A stretch of 64,000 bases of DNA from Burkholderia sp. TSV86 (GTDB lineage: Bacteria; Pseudomonadota; Gammaproteobacteria; Burkholderiales; Burkholderiaceae), in contig NZ_LOWB01000104.1 of the NCBI RefSeq assembly GCF_001522865.1, positions 124,001 to 188,000 of the forward strand, read 5' to 3'. Under the pieces are notes generated by a model that saw nothing but the letters and a program-made list of their open reading frames with translations, ran no database searches and was not told the DNA's origin. Numbering within the stretch: the first letter of the stretch is position 1; every line of letters starts with the position of its first letter. Positions 20,457-30,095 of the stretch are shown here, piece after piece. Made by a program: the position numbers and the translations under genes.

Positions 20457-22426
20457 GTTTTGCGGCGGCGAGTAAGGGTGGTAATTAAAACGATCGTCGC
20501 TTTGACAGTCCCTTTCCATGCGGCGGCAATTTGGCCCATTTCATTGGCTCCTGGCGGCAACGATATGCGAGGTGCGGCAGGGCATGCGTCCGGCTTCCAG
20601 TGCCCCTAAGTCCACGGTCAAGGCGCAGGCCGGCGTGAACGCGAATACAACGTATTCCGGCGCGATGATTTTGTCGTGAGGTGCGGGCGAGCGGTTTCTC
20701 CTCTCAGATCTGATGCACGTTGCCGTGTGCCGGTTTTTTCACCGCTATGTAATCCGGTGCGTGCGCATGCATTGGTGCCTTGCACTCGCGGACATGACGG
20801 GCGTATCGAAAGTGAAGCCTCTCGTGCACGATCGCATGGTCTTGACCCTCCTGTTCCCGATCGACTGGATTTATCGCGAGCGAGAATCCCGTTTGCGCTT
20901 CATTTCCTGAATGCAAATAGCGTGGGGCAAACTTGCTGCTTCGCTGGCTAGGCAGGCGCGTTGCCCGAGTTGCGTGCGTGGATAAAGCGATGACTGCGAT
21001 CGTTGTCGTTCCTCAGAATCCGCTTGATGAATCACGTCGGCTGCGCAGGCGTGATCGTACGGTGGCAGGCTGCGCAGAAGTATGTGGTGCGCGGCTCGAG
21101 AACGCTGCTGTTCCCGAGTGTTTGCCGCAGCATCGGGAAAGCGCGCAAGCAGGCTTTTCGCTTTACGAGCGGCGCTCGTCGAAACGATGCCGGTGTGCCG
21201 ACGGTTGGCGTGGGCGCATTCTTTCGGATAAGGGTGAGCCAAAGGCGGTGGGGAGCGTTTGAGCAGATTTGGCACGATGGGATGGCCGACGCATGCATTG
21301 CGTTGCTGATCTGGACGCCGGCGAAGCCAGGACTAATTTTCGTGACGCGGCTTCGCGGCGCGGCAATCATTGCCAAGCCACTCGCTCCAAGGTCCACATT
21401 CGCGCTTGCCGCTATGGGGCGACAAACCACTCGTCGAACTCGCGATGCAGTGCGGCTTTGACGATGATCGTGTCGCAACGGTTGCGTGAACAACAGCATT
21501 CGCGGCTTGCCTATTTAAATCCATTGAACGTCGGCACGGGTTCCGAGGTATGACCCGGCTTAGCAATGAGGCGGTCACGGCGCTTGCATCACGGGCGGTC
21601 GTGACCGCGAGCGCATCGGCGGCAGGCAGGGGCCGATCGATGGCGAGCATGTGTAGGCCAGTGAGATGGAGCTTGGCGATGAAGGCACGAAGCTTGGCGA
21701 GGTTGTTGAGCAGCGTGCTGTTGTGCAGGCGCTTGCCGTCCCGATCGGCGGGCGGCCTATGGCGGGCGCGGCGTGCGGCGCCGATCTTGTCCAATTGGTA
21801 TGGCATTGGAATGGTCCTCGGGCTGTGAGATTTTTCATCGAGTGCGCCGTGATTTCGTTCTATGGCCATTGAATGCTCGATATGGGCGCCGCATGTGCGA
21901 TGCTGGGTAGCTGGCCAAACCGGTAACTGGGCTTGTAACGCAACTGGAGCGCGCGCACCTTGCGCTTTCCGTATTTATCGTGGTTTGGTGTTCTTGCTAA
22001 CTATGTAATGCGGCAATGCGCAATGCTACCGTTACCAAGGTATTACGGGGCGGGTTATGGGTTCGACATCGGAAATTCAAACGGCAAGCACATCGAATGT
22101 TTTGCGGAAATATTTATGTATTAAATAATTTATTATTTGTTTGTATAAGAATTTAATTTTGCACATTAAATAATGTGAGTAAATAATCTTTTTGGCGATT
22201 TGGGGCGCGAGATTTGCTATGTAATCTCCCGCACATTAGGGGAAACCGTCGTAAATTAGGAAATTCTTTACAGAAAATTAAATGACGGGCTATTATGTTG
22301 GCCAGCGGTGCAAAGTTTGTTCCGCTGTTATTTGAGCGTGGTGGGGGTAGTGATCGAGTTAGGGAAAACACCTATCGAGGTAAATAACTAATATAAATTT
22401 CATAAGATTTAGAAGGGAGCATAGAA
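20457..22426. other. Gene-poor, decayed-looking accessory DNA between tRNA-Ser and the T6SS locus
   Basis: About 2 kb with only short, mutually overlapping frames on both strands and no intact recognisable gene. Composition shifts from GC-rich (to about 21900) to strongly AT-rich (about 22080-22420), unlike the core chromosome. No integrase, transposase or inverted-repeat-bounded element could be recognised, and I did not see a copy of the tRNA 3' end that would mark an attachment site. The AT-rich right part probably contains promoters for the following genes. Confidence 0.5.
22162..22177. promoter_or_regulatory. Candidate operator palindrome (CACATTA-AA-TAATGTG)
   Basis: A perfect 7+7-base inverted repeat with a 2-base spacer inside the AT-rich region, about 250 bases upstream of the small exported gene and 800 bases upstream of tssA. 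The half-site CACATTA recurs at 22232-22238. Symmetry and recurrence suggest a dimeric regulator site; no transcription factor can be assigned. Confidence 0.35.
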
Positions 22427-22765
22427 ATGGGTCACGACAAAGAACTTGTATTCCTGGCGTTTGCCGCCTCAGTGATATGGATAACCGCAGGCGTGCAGGC
22501 TGACATGCCCACCTACGCGGCGCAAAGGAATAATGGGGCTGACATCTCCCACGGGCGGCCTGGGCAGGTGTGCTGCATGCCGCAGTCGGCTGGACTCATT
22601 GCTGAAAATGGCTTCGGCAAACTCCTCCCTCGTAGTAATGATGCTTCGAAGAGATCTGTTTCCCAAAATACACAATTGCTCAGGAAGCCGGCAGATTTAA
22701 TTGCGCCATCTCTCGGATTGTTTAATGTCGTGAGAATAACATTTTCTGGAAATATTCTTTCGTGA
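22427..22765 (+). CDS. Small exported protein of unknown function
   Basis: 112 residues. A strong ribosome site (GAAGGGAG, 22413-22420) lies about 6 bases before the ATG. The N-terminus is a signal peptide: KELVFLAFAASVIWITAGVQA with likely cleavage after Ala at about residue 25. The mature part is polar, has adjacent cysteines (VCCM) and no recognised domain. It lies about 220 bases upstream of tssA in the same direction, in AT-rich DNA. It could be a stand-alone envelope protein or a T6SS accessory; I cannot assign a function. Confidence 0.5.
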   Translation: MGHDKELVFLAFAASVIWITAGVQADMPTYAAQRNNGADISHGRPGQVCCMPQSAGLIAENGFGKLLPRSNDASKRSVSQNTQLLRKPADLIAPSLGLFNVVRITFSGNILS

Positions 22766-22985
22766 CCCAATTTCGTGATGACTTGGGAATCACGGCGATG
22801 AATGATTGATGTAAATTCTTCCGGTAGCGTGGGGTTTCCCAGAAGGGATTAGTTCACTTGGATAATATTTACCGATTTTGATTTGAAGGTCGGTGGCGCT
22901 GATTTCATTGGATATCTCTATATCCGTTGGTTGGGTGGCGTTTGGTGGTCAAGAGTGGATTTAATGTTGACGTTAAGGAATTGAG

Positions 22986-23915
22986 ATGGGCGAAGATGCG
23001 GTACAGGCCGGCTCATCGGATCCTGATGGGCTGGATTTCGATGAGGAGTTTATCCAGGTCGATGCCTTGATTTGTGAGTACGATTCAGTTGGAGAGGCGC
23101 AACCCCGGAAAGCGGGATATACCTTCCAGTGGGCACAAATCGAAAATTCTTGCTACTCGCTCTTGAAAAAGGAGCGAGATGTCCGTGTGGCGATATGGTA
23201 TATCCGGGCGTGCATGGCGAGGAGAGGGATTCCTGGCCTTGCCGAAAGTATCAGAATGCTTGCGGACATCATGAGTTTGCCGATCGAGCAGATCCACCCG
23301 CGGGCGCAGCCGGGTGAGTTGCCTTGCGACGCGCTTCTGCTTCATCTCAACTGGCTCCTGAGCCCCCAGTTCCTACATCAGTTCGGCAACGCTCAAGTTG
23401 TTGAGCAGGGCGCTACGTTGAGCGCGTTGGCGAGCGGTGATGTTGGCTCGCTACTGGAGAGTAACGAGCGCAGGGACACGGCGGTAAGGTTTCTATCTGA
23501 AGCTAAGGAATCCTTATTACTTATTGAGAAAAACATCAAGGCTTTGGAGCGAGAGTTCGACGTTTCAGGCATGTCCGGCTTGATTGACCGAGCGCTAGCC
23601 AGATTGAAGCCGGCGGAAGATCCGAAGGCGGACTCGGTTCAACCGGCCGTGCAGGTGAACGATACTGGTGAGCGAGAGCGAGACTGCCGTCTTGCGGCTG
23701 GCGGCACGCTGACCTCGAGGAAGGATGTCGAAGCCACGTTACAACGCCTCGCCGAGTACTTCCGAGTATATGAGCCGAGCCATCCGGCGCCGATATTTTT
23801 GGCTCGGATTCAACGGATGCTGGGGGCGCAGTTTGGCGAAGTGATGGCTGAACTTTATGCCGACGGGACGGCGCTGGCGGCCCAGATCGACCGACCCAAC
23901 GGGGCTATCAAGTAA
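22986..23915 (+). CDS. tssA: T6SS protein TssA (ImpA N-terminal domain)
   Basis: 309 residues, of the shorter TssA class. The ImpA_N-type domain covers about 20-150: the WAQIENSCYSLLKKERDVRVAIWYIRACMARRGIPGLAESI segment is characteristic. The C-terminal part has LTSRKDVEATLQRLAEYFRVYEPSHPAPIFLARIQRM, the typical ending region. TssA proteins bind the baseplate and sheath and coordinate tail assembly. A ribosome site AAGGAATTGAG precedes ATG 22986. It is the first gene of the T6SS cluster; tssB follows 28 bases later. Confidence 0.85.
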   Translation: MGEDAVQAGSSDPDGLDFDEEFIQVDALICEYDSVGEAQPRKAGYTFQWAQIENSCYSLLKKERDVRVAIWYIRACMARRGIPGLAESIRMLADIMSLPIEQIHPRAQPGELPCDALLLHLNWLLSPQFLHQFGNAQVVEQGATLSALASGDVGSLLESNERRDTAVRFLSEAKESLLLIEKNIKALEREFDVSGMSGLIDRALARLKPAEDPKADSVQPAVQVNDTGERERDCRLAAGGTLTSRKDVEATLQRLAEYFRVYEPSHPAPIFLARIQRMLGAQFGEVMAELYADGTALAAQIDRPNGAIK

Positions 23916-23943
23916 ATCTTTTAGTTCTACTTAGGAGGCAGCA

Positions 23944-24510
23944 ATGGTTCGTCAAAAAGATGGTCAGAAATTTATCGGAGAGAGCCGCGCTCCGAGAGTG
24001 CAGATCGAATACGACGTCGAGATCTACGGTTCGCAAAAGAAAGTCGAGCTTCCGTTTGTGGCGGGTGTGATGGCCGATTTGTCCGGCGACAACGTCGAGC
24101 CGCTCGGTCCGGTGGAAGAGCGCCGGTTCTTGGAAATCGATGTCGAGAACTTCGACGACAGGATGGCACAGATCGCGCCGTCGCTCAGCTATCACGTAAA
24201 AAACGTGCTGACCAACGACGGCACACTGATCCCGATCGATTTGACCTTCACGTCGATGGATTCGTTTGAACCCGCCGAGGTCGTCAGGCGTATTCCCGAG
24301 CTTTCGACATTGCTCGATGCGCGTAGCCGGCTCAAGGAGTTGCTAACTTACATGGACGGCAAAGCCGCCGCCGAGGATCTGATCCACGAGTTATTGCGCA
24401 GACAGAACGTGACGGATGACGATGCCGCCGCCGTCGCGTCGGCGCCCAGCGATGTCGCTCCCGACAACACGCCGTCTGGCGAGGGAGCGCCGAATCAGGA
24501 GGTAAAATGA
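23944..24510 (+). CDS. tssB: T6SS contractile sheath small subunit TssB (VipA)
   Basis: 188 residues with the conserved N-terminus KFIGESRAPRVQIEYDVEIYGSQKKVELPFVAGVMADLSG, then FLEIDVENFDDRMAQIAPSL and RSRLKELLTYMDGKAAAEDL, all typical of TssB. With TssC it forms the contractile sheath around the Hcp tube. The ribosome site TAGGAGGCAGC is excellent. The stop overlaps the tssC start in an ATGA, indicating coupled translation. The C-terminal ~35 residues are a polar, Ala/Asp-rich tail. Confidence 0.97.
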   Translation: MVRQKDGQKFIGESRAPRVQIEYDVEIYGSQKKVELPFVAGVMADLSGDNVEPLGPVEERRFLEIDVENFDDRMAQIAPSLSYHVKNVLTNDGTLIPIDLTFTSMDSFEPAEVVRRIPELSTLLDARSRLKELLTYMDGKAAAEDLIHELLRRQNVTDDDAAAVASAPSDVAPDNTPSGEGAPNQEVK

Positions 24511-26027
24511 GTACGCTCAACCAACTGGAATCCGCGGCCGAGCAGGTCGTCTTCAAAGAACATCAGGAACAGGTCGACGACGATCTGAAAGACATCCTTC
24601 GGCGTTCGTTCAGGCCAAGAACGACCGAGGCTGCCGAAGCCGTCGAGTCTGCGGTTGCGACGCTGTTGAAATATGCCCGTCGAGGCAGGGTGGTCGTGCG
24701 CGAGGACGTCGCGCAAACGATCGAGCAACTGATCGTGGAGCTGGACAAGAAGATCTCCGAGCAGCTGACGCTGGTGCTGCATAACAAGCGGTTCCAGGCG
24801 TTGGAAGGCGCATGGCGCGGTTTGCACTACCTGGTATCGAATACGGATACTAGCGAGAATCTCAAGATCCGCTATTTGAATATCTCGAAGGCCGATCTCG
24901 CCAAGACGCTGCGACGCTTCAAGGGTGTGGTATGGGACCAGAGCCCGATCTTCAAGATGATTTATGAGCAGGAGTACGGACAGTTTGGTGGCGAGCCGTT
25001 CGGTTGCCTGATCGGAGACTATCAGTTCGATCACGGCATACAGGACGTATCGATTCTGACCGAGATGTCGAAAATCGCTGCTGCCGCGCACGCGCCGTTC
25101 ATTGCCGCAGCCGCGCCCGGCTTGCTGCAGATGGACAATTGGAACGAGCTGTCGAATCCTCGCGACGTCTCCAAGATCTTCACTTCGAGTGAATACACGT
25201 TCTGGCGCCGTCTGCGGGAGAGCAATGATTCCCGCTACCTGGCACTGACCCTGCCGCGTTTTCTCGCACGGGTGCCATACGGGCCGAAGACCCAGCCCGT
25301 CGAGGAGTTCGGCTTCGAAGAAAAGGTCGACCCGAACCGAGCCGAGGATTTCTGCTGGGCGAATTCCGCCTATGCGATGGGCGCCAATATCACGCAGGCG
25401 TTTAAAACATACGGCTGGTGCACGAAGATTCGCGGCATCGAGTCGGGTGGCGCAGTCGAGGTGCTGCCGAAGTTCGTGCTGCCGTCGCAGGACAACGATA
25501 TCGAACTGCACTGCCCAACGGAGATCGCTATCTCGGATCGGCGTGAGCATGAACTCTCGGAGTCTGGGTTGATGCCGCTCGTGTATCGGAAGAATTCCGA
25601 CACGGCCGCGTTCATCGGCGCGAAAACTGTGCATCGTCCGGCCGTATACGAAGATGATGATGCGACTGCGAATGCCAATTTGTCGTCCCGGCTGCCATAT
25701 ATTTTCGCGACGTGCCGCTTTGCGCACTACTTGAAGTGCATCGTTCGCGACAAGATCGGCTCGTTTAAATCGCGAGAAGACACGCAACGATGGTTGAACG
25801 ACTGGCTGATGAATTACGTCGACGGCGATCCGACGATCTCTAGCGAGGTCACCAAGGCGCAGCGTCCGCTGTCGGCCGCGGAAGTTGTCGTGGACGAAAT
25901 TCCGGAAAACCCTGGCTACTATCGTGCGCAATTTTTCTTGCGTCCTCATTTCCAACTGGAGGGGTTGACCGTGTCCCTCCGGCTGGTTTCGAAGCTGCCT
26001 TCGATCAAGCAGGAGTCGGGAGGCTGA
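24507..26027 (+). CDS. tssC: T6SS contractile sheath large subunit TssC (VipB)
   Basis: 506 residues. Conserved stretches: LVLHNKRFQALEGAWRGLHYLVSNTDTSENLKIRYLNISKADLAKTL, DQSPIFKMIYEQEYGQFGGEPFGCLIGDYQF, GPKTQPVEEFGFEE, FCWANSAYAMGANIT, and the C-terminal YYRAQFFLRPHFQLEGLTVSLRLVSKLP. It partners TssB in the sheath and is the substrate-bearing partner for ClpV recycling. The start overlaps tssB by 4 bases (ATGA). A 150-base gap precedes hcp. Confidence 0.98.
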   Translation: MSTLNQLESAAEQVVFKEHQEQVDDDLKDILRRSFRPRTTEAAEAVESAVATLLKYARRGRVVVREDVAQTIEQLIVELDKKISEQLTLVLHNKRFQALEGAWRGLHYLVSNTDTSENLKIRYLNISKADLAKTLRRFKGVVWDQSPIFKMIYEQEYGQFGGEPFGCLIGDYQFDHGIQDVSILTEMSKIAAAAHAPFIAAAAPGLLQMDNWNELSNPRDVSKIFTSSEYTFWRRLRESNDSRYLALTLPRFLARVPYGPKTQPVEEFGFEEKVDPNRAEDFCWANSAYAMGANITQAFKTYGWCTKIRGIESGGAVEVLPKFVLPSQDNDIELHCPTEIAISDRREHELSESGLMPLVYRKNSDTAAFIGAKTVHRPAVYEDDDATANANLSSRLPYIFATCRFAHYLKCIVRDKIGSFKSREDTQRWLNDWLMNYVDGDPTISSEVTKAQRPLSAAEVVVDEIPENPGYYRAQFFLRPHFQLEGLTVSLRLVSKLPSIKQESGG

Positions 26028-26178
26028 CTGGCAACAGTTAGTCGGATGTCCCGTGCACCGATCGACAAGCGGGTCTCGAATCGTCGCGACGCAGCATCGT
26101 AGCGGATGATGCCGAGCGATCAAGTCGTATTCACGGTGGGTTAGTTGGATTTCTTAAAGTGATTTAGGAGTTCTTATA

Positions 26179-26706
26179 ATGTCAAATGCGTTGGTTGATT
26201 ATTTTCTGCAGATCGATGGTGTTGAAGGCGAGTCGACCGATCAGCAGTACCCGGGTCTGATTCAGATTCAGAGTTGGCGGTGGGCGGAAGAGAACTCGGG
26301 TCGCTGGGGGTTTGGCAGCGGCGGCGGTGCAGGCAAGGTAGAGATGAAGGACTTCGAGTTCCGCATGGTCTCGAACAAGGCGTCTCCGAAGTTGTTCCTG
26401 ATGTGTGCGACGGGCGAGCATATCGCGAATGCAAAGCTGATTTGCCGCAAATCGGGCAAGGGGCAGCAGGAGTTCCTGACGATCACCTTCGCAAGTGGCT
26501 TGGTGTCGTCGTTTCAAACGCTCGGCAACATGCCGTTCTCCCAGCTTGGCCATGGCAGTGGGGAAGTCGACAACGTGCTGCCGACTGACGAAATCAAGAT
26601 CAACTTCGCCCAGATCGAGTTCGAATATCGCGAGCAGCGTAACGACGGCACGATGGGGGCGGTGATCAAGGCCGGTTACGACCTCAAGCTGAACGCTGCA
26701 GTCTAA
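26179..26706 (+). CDS. hcp: T6SS tube protein Hcp (TssD)
   Basis: 175 residues of the Hcp1 family: DYFLQIDGVEGESTDQQYPGLIQIQSWRWAEEN near the start, MKDFEFRMVSNKASPKLFLMCATGEHI, FLTITFASGLVSSFQTLG, and FAQIEFEYREQRNDGTMGAVIKAGYDLK at the end. Hexameric Hcp rings stack into the expelled tube and can carry small effectors in the lumen. A ribosome site (TTAGGAG) lies 9 bases ahead. The 150-base upstream gap could hold an extra promoter, which would fit the high demand for Hcp. Confidence 0.97.
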   Translation: MSNALVDYFLQIDGVEGESTDQQYPGLIQIQSWRWAEENSGRWGFGSGGGAGKVEMKDFEFRMVSNKASPKLFLMCATGEHIANAKLICRKSGKGQQEFLTITFASGLVSSFQTLGNMPFSQLGHGSGEVDNVLPTDEIKINFAQIEFEYREQRNDGTMGAVIKAGYDLKLNAAV

Positions 26707-26797
26707 CGGGCAGAGCGTTTGTCCGGGTCAATCATGGACCGTGTTGCGTCTCGGGGCGCAACACGCGCATCGCATCAGTTGCACGAATAAACAGACG

Positions 26798-27223
26798 ATG
26801 GTGGATCAACTCTATAACAAGCTGTCCAAGCGTTTTAAGCGGGACTCGCTTAAGGATGTCGTGGGACATCATCTCGTGGATTTGATGAACTGTTCGATGC
26901 GCGGTGCACGCATCAGTGTGCTCGACAACAGTCCGGCAGCCCATTCGGTGTTGAACTATGGTTGTCCGCCGATGCAGGTTCCTGGCTCGACCCGGATCGA
27001 TCCCGTGCAAACGGCTTCGCATATATGCGAGGTGATGCGACGCTTCGAGCCGCGTGTCGATATGACGCGCACGAGTGTTCGGCCAAGACCTGGACGTGAT
27101 CGGCATGCAAGGCAAGTTATGTATTTCGATATCCTAACAATATCGAAAGAAAGTAAATCCGAAATCAAGTTGAGCCTTGCGCTCGACTATTTGGATGGTT
27201 TTTTTAGCCTGGCTGATGCTTAA
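26798..27223 (+). CDS. tssE: T6SS baseplate protein TssE (gp25-like)
   Basis: 141 residues from the ATG at 26798 (MVDQLYNKLSKRFKRDSL); the open frame extends 19 codons upstream without family resemblance. It matches the GPW/gp25 baseplate family: R-x-D-SLKDVVGHHLVDLMNC near the N-terminus and the SVLNYGCPPM motif (family SVLNYGLP-type) at about 50-59. The C-terminal domain with YFDILTISKESKSEIKLSL is slightly divergent. A basic stretch RTSVRPRPGRDRHAR (about 91-105) is unusual for the family. TssE nucleates sheath assembly. No strong ribosome site is visible. tssF begins 15 bases after the stop. Confidence 0.85.
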   Translation: MVDQLYNKLSKRFKRDSLKDVVGHHLVDLMNCSMRGARISVLDNSPAAHSVLNYGCPPMQVPGSTRIDPVQTASHICEVMRRFEPRVDMTRTSVRPRPGRDRHARQVMYFDILTISKESKSEIKLSLALDYLDGFFSLADA

Positions 27224-27238
27224 GCGCCGAGAACGACC

Positions 27239-29101
27239 ATGAACTTCTTGGACCACTACAACGACGAACTGCGCCAACTGCGCGATGCGGGCACCCGTTT
27301 TTCCAGGGAGCATCCGCAGGTCGCATCGGCGCTCGGTTTGCATCCGGATACGGTTACCGATCCGTTCGTCGAGCGGTTACTCGAAGGCGTGGCTTATTTG
27401 TCGGCTCGCGTGCAAACGCGCCTGGACCGGGAATGCGCGGAATTCGCGCAGCAGGCACTGGGACGCGTGTGCCCACTCTTCATGGGCGCGACTCCGGCAA
27501 TTTCGACTTTTGCATTTCATCCCGACCTGGACTCGCCGGAAGCGTTTCGAAGCAACACGCTGCCGCGCGGTTCGCTGATCGCAGCCCGCCTGCCCGGGCG
27601 CAAGCTGCCGGTGACGTTTGCGACCGCGCGCGACGTGACGCTCTTGCCGATCCGGCTCGCGAAGGTCGAATGCAGCCGCAGTCTGAACGGCTTGCCGACG
27701 TTGCTTGCGCAGCGTCTTGCATCCGCGCAAGCCGTGCTGCGGTTTCGTTTCGAGCTCGATGGCTTGTCGACGGTGGGCGACTTGAAGAAGGACGAGGCGA
27801 AGCTCGAGCCGCTGCACTTGAGTTTCGCCGGCGACTTGCCGCGCGCTTATGCGTTACACCAGGTGATGCTCGCGTCGAGCAGCGCGTGGTACGCGGTCGT
27901 GCCGACCCGGCGCGGCGACGAGGTGCTGACGTTGCCGATGACGGGAATCAGGCTGTCGGGTGTCGACGACAGCGAGGCGCTGCTGCCGGCCGATTTAGGC
28001 GGACTGCCGGGGTTGCGGTTGCTGCGCGAATACTTTGCGCAGCCCACCCGTTTTCTGGGCGTCTATCTCGACGTGCTTGAAGCGGTTGCGAACGCCGATC
28101 CGTCGGCGCAGTCGTTCGAATTGTTCTTCGCGCTGCGGCACGTGCCCAACGGATTGATCGGCGAGGTGTCGGCCCAACAGTTCCGGTTGTTCGCAACGCC
28201 CGTGATCAATCTGTATCCGAAGCGTTTCGACCCGTTGCCCTACGACCCGAATCTGACCGAGCAGTGGGTGCCGGTCGACCGCATGTCGCCAGCGGCTTAT
28301 CACCTGTGGGGTTTGACGGAAGTCAGCGTATACGAAAGTAACGGCAACGCGCACGCCGCACGCTCAGTACTGGAGACGGGGGGGTACGAAGCGACGGACG
28401 GCTCGATCCGTTACAGCTTGCGGCGGGAAAACGCGCTGCTGGCCGACGGTGCGCGTCGCGACCGGTTCGATCCACTGGCGAGTCATGACCTGATCTCGGT
28501 GTCGACGTATGGTGACGCGCTCGAACTGGACGACATCGCGTCGATTGCCGGCAAGGCGCTGGTGGCGGATCGGGACTGGCGGCCGTCGTCGCTGCTCGAT
28601 GCCGAACTGAGCCTGCTCGATCCGCTCGCGGTCAAACGTATCGAGTGTTTATGGCCGGCAAGCTTGCCACGCGGGATGCCTTCGATCGATGCGTGCTGGG
28701 AAGCCGTGTCGCATCTCGGCCATAACCCGCTCGCATTGCGCACTGGCCGGCGGGAGGACATCACCGCGCGCGTCATCGAGCAATTGCAACTGGCGATGAA
28801 TCGCGAAGACGCGCTTGACCGGCAACGAGTCGAGAGTCTGCATTCGGTGCATCTCGAATCGCGCTTCATTGCATCCGGCCGCGCGACGCCGATTGCACTA
28901 GTGCGGGCAACGCACCTCGAGATCGATGTCGCTGAATCGGCGCATGCGGACCGCGGCGGCTGGCTGTTCGCACGCGTGCTGGCGCAGGTGCTTGCCGAGG
29001 CGGCATCGCTCAACGACGGCGTCGAGGTCGTGGTGCGGCTCGACGGCGAGGCGATCAGCACCCATGTGAGCACGGCATACGCCGACGGGAGGCTGCGATG
29101 A
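27239..29101 (+). CDS. tssF: T6SS baseplate protein TssF (VasA)
   Basis: 620 residues, typical length. The start is diagnostic: MNFLDHYNDELRQLRDAGTRFSREHPQVASALGL followed by DPFVERLLEGVAYLSARVQTRLDREC. Later family-like blocks include ISTFAFHPDL, RLFATPVINLYPKRFDP and VSTYGDALELDD. TssF and TssG form the wedge of the T6SS baseplate, homologous to phage gp6/gp7-type wedges. It overlaps tssG by 4 bases. Confidence 0.96.
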   Translation: MNFLDHYNDELRQLRDAGTRFSREHPQVASALGLHPDTVTDPFVERLLEGVAYLSARVQTRLDRECAEFAQQALGRVCPLFMGATPAISTFAFHPDLDSPEAFRSNTLPRGSLIAARLPGRKLPVTFATARDVTLLPIRLAKVECSRSLNGLPTLLAQRLASAQAVLRFRFELDGLSTVGDLKKDEAKLEPLHLSFAGDLPRAYALHQVMLASSSAWYAVVPTRRGDEVLTLPMTGIRLSGVDDSEALLPADLGGLPGLRLLREYFAQPTRFLGVYLDVLEAVANADPSAQSFELFFALRHVPNGLIGEVSAQQFRLFATPVINLYPKRFDPLPYDPNLTEQWVPVDRMSPAAYHLWGLTEVSVYESNGNAHAARSVLETGGYEATDGSIRYSLRRENALLADGARRDRFDPLASHDLISVSTYGDALELDDIASIAGKALVADRDWRPSSLLDAELSLLDPLAVKRIECLWPASLPRGMPSIDACWEAVSHLGHNPLALRTGRREDITARVIEQLQLAMNREDALDRQRVESLHSVHLESRFIASGRATPIALVRATHLEIDVAESAHADRGGWLFARVLAQVLAEAASLNDGVEVVVRLDGEAISTHVSTAYADGRLR

Positions 29102-30093
29102 AATTTCATCGAGTCAGGCGCATGTTGAGGCCGAGCCGGACTTTTTTCGAGTTGATGCGCCGAGTTGAAGTACTGGAGCGCGAGCGCAGCGGCGCGGCAC
29201 GATTCGTTCGGCACAGCCCTGCGTGGCTGCGTATCGAGCAATTGGCTGGCATGCACTTCGCAAGTTCTGAAGTGGAAAGCGTGGATGTCCAGCTGTCGCA
29301 CTTCGTCGAAGCGGACGATCACCCGCAGGTCAAGGTCACGCAACGGCATTTCGGCCTGTTCGCGCCATACGGGCCGATGCCGTTGCACGTGACCGAGCAT
29401 GCGATGCAGGAAAAGCGCTTCGAGCGCAACGCGGCGTTCGAGCGCTTCGTCAATCTGGCTTGTGGCGATTTGGCGTGGCTGCATTACCTCGCGTGGTCGT
29501 CGATGCATCCGGTGCTGGGCTACGAGCGTGCGCGCAATCCGTTCGTCGAGCGCGTCACGTCGCTGGCCAACGCGAAGGCGAAGACGAGCGGGTACGCGCC
29601 CGGCGGCGAAACCGTGGAGCGTCATGCGCTCGCATGCAGGCGAGCGTTCCCCGGCGTCTACTGCGCGCCGCGGCGCTCGCTTGCCGATCTGCAGCGCATG
29701 CTCACCCGCTATTTCAGCGTGCCGTTGCGCATCGTGCCTCGCTACGGACGCTGGATTCCGGTGCCGGGGTCCCGCGGGGGCGGGTTGCGCATCGGTGCGT
29801 GGCGGCTTGGCGCGCGAATCTGGGATGTTCAGCATTCGCTGGAGATCGTGATCGGTCCGATCGAGGCCGACGAGTTTTACCGTTGGCAGCGCCGTGCGGC
29901 GGCCGTAATGGCCGTCCATGCAGTCACGGCGGATTTCGTCGACGGAAGGATTGACCCCGTCATCAAGGTTCAGGTGCGCACGCGTCCTGAGTTGGCGGGA
30001 AAAGTTGGGCGCATGCGCATCGGTGTCGATGCATGGTCTCGGCCGAATCATGCATTACGCACCCTGACCATCTATGAATCTTTTCGGGACTAG
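29098..30093 (+). CDS. tssG: T6SS baseplate protein TssG (VasB)
   Basis: 331 residues. Family features: an N-terminal FFELMRRVEVLERE segment, QLSHFVEADDHPQVKVTQRHFGLFAPYGPMPLHVTEHA, and the C-terminal GGLRIGAWRLGARIWDVQHSLEIVIGPI block. Partner of TssF in the wedge. The start codon overlaps the tssF stop in an ATGA. clpV follows 2 bases after the stop with a GTG start. Confidence 0.95.
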   Translation: MKFHRVRRMLRPSRTFFELMRRVEVLERERSGAARFVRHSPAWLRIEQLAGMHFASSEVESVDVQLSHFVEADDHPQVKVTQRHFGLFAPYGPMPLHVTEHAMQEKRFERNAAFERFVNLACGDLAWLHYLAWSSMHPVLGYERARNPFVERVTSLANAKAKTSGYAPGGETVERHALACRRAFPGVYCAPRRSLADLQRMLTRYFSVPLRIVPRYGRWIPVPGSRGGGLRIGAWRLGARIWDVQHSLEIVIGPIEADEFYRWQRRAAAVMAVHAVTADFVDGRIDPVIKVQVRTRPELAGKVGRMRIGVDAWSRPNHALRTLTIYESFRD

Positions 30094-30095
30094 AC

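Noticed and set aside
20351-20560. 69-residue minus-strand open frame over the tRNA-Ser
   Set aside because: It is the antisense translation of the tRNA and its terminator, a well-known annotation artefact.
21032-21100. Minus-strand TTYFCAACHRT, reminiscent of the C-terminal zinc finger of formamidopyrimidine-DNA glycosylases
   Set aside because: No second cysteine pair or preceding domain could be found; too short to support a remnant.
22766-22985. Possible sigma54 promoter before tssA
   Set aside because: A GG element occurs (TGGCGC near 22895) but the GC doublet at the required spacing is missing.
28483-30051. 522-residue minus-strand frame opposite tssF/tssG
   Set aside because: Spans the junction of two well-supported plus-strand genes, so it cannot be a conserved protein.
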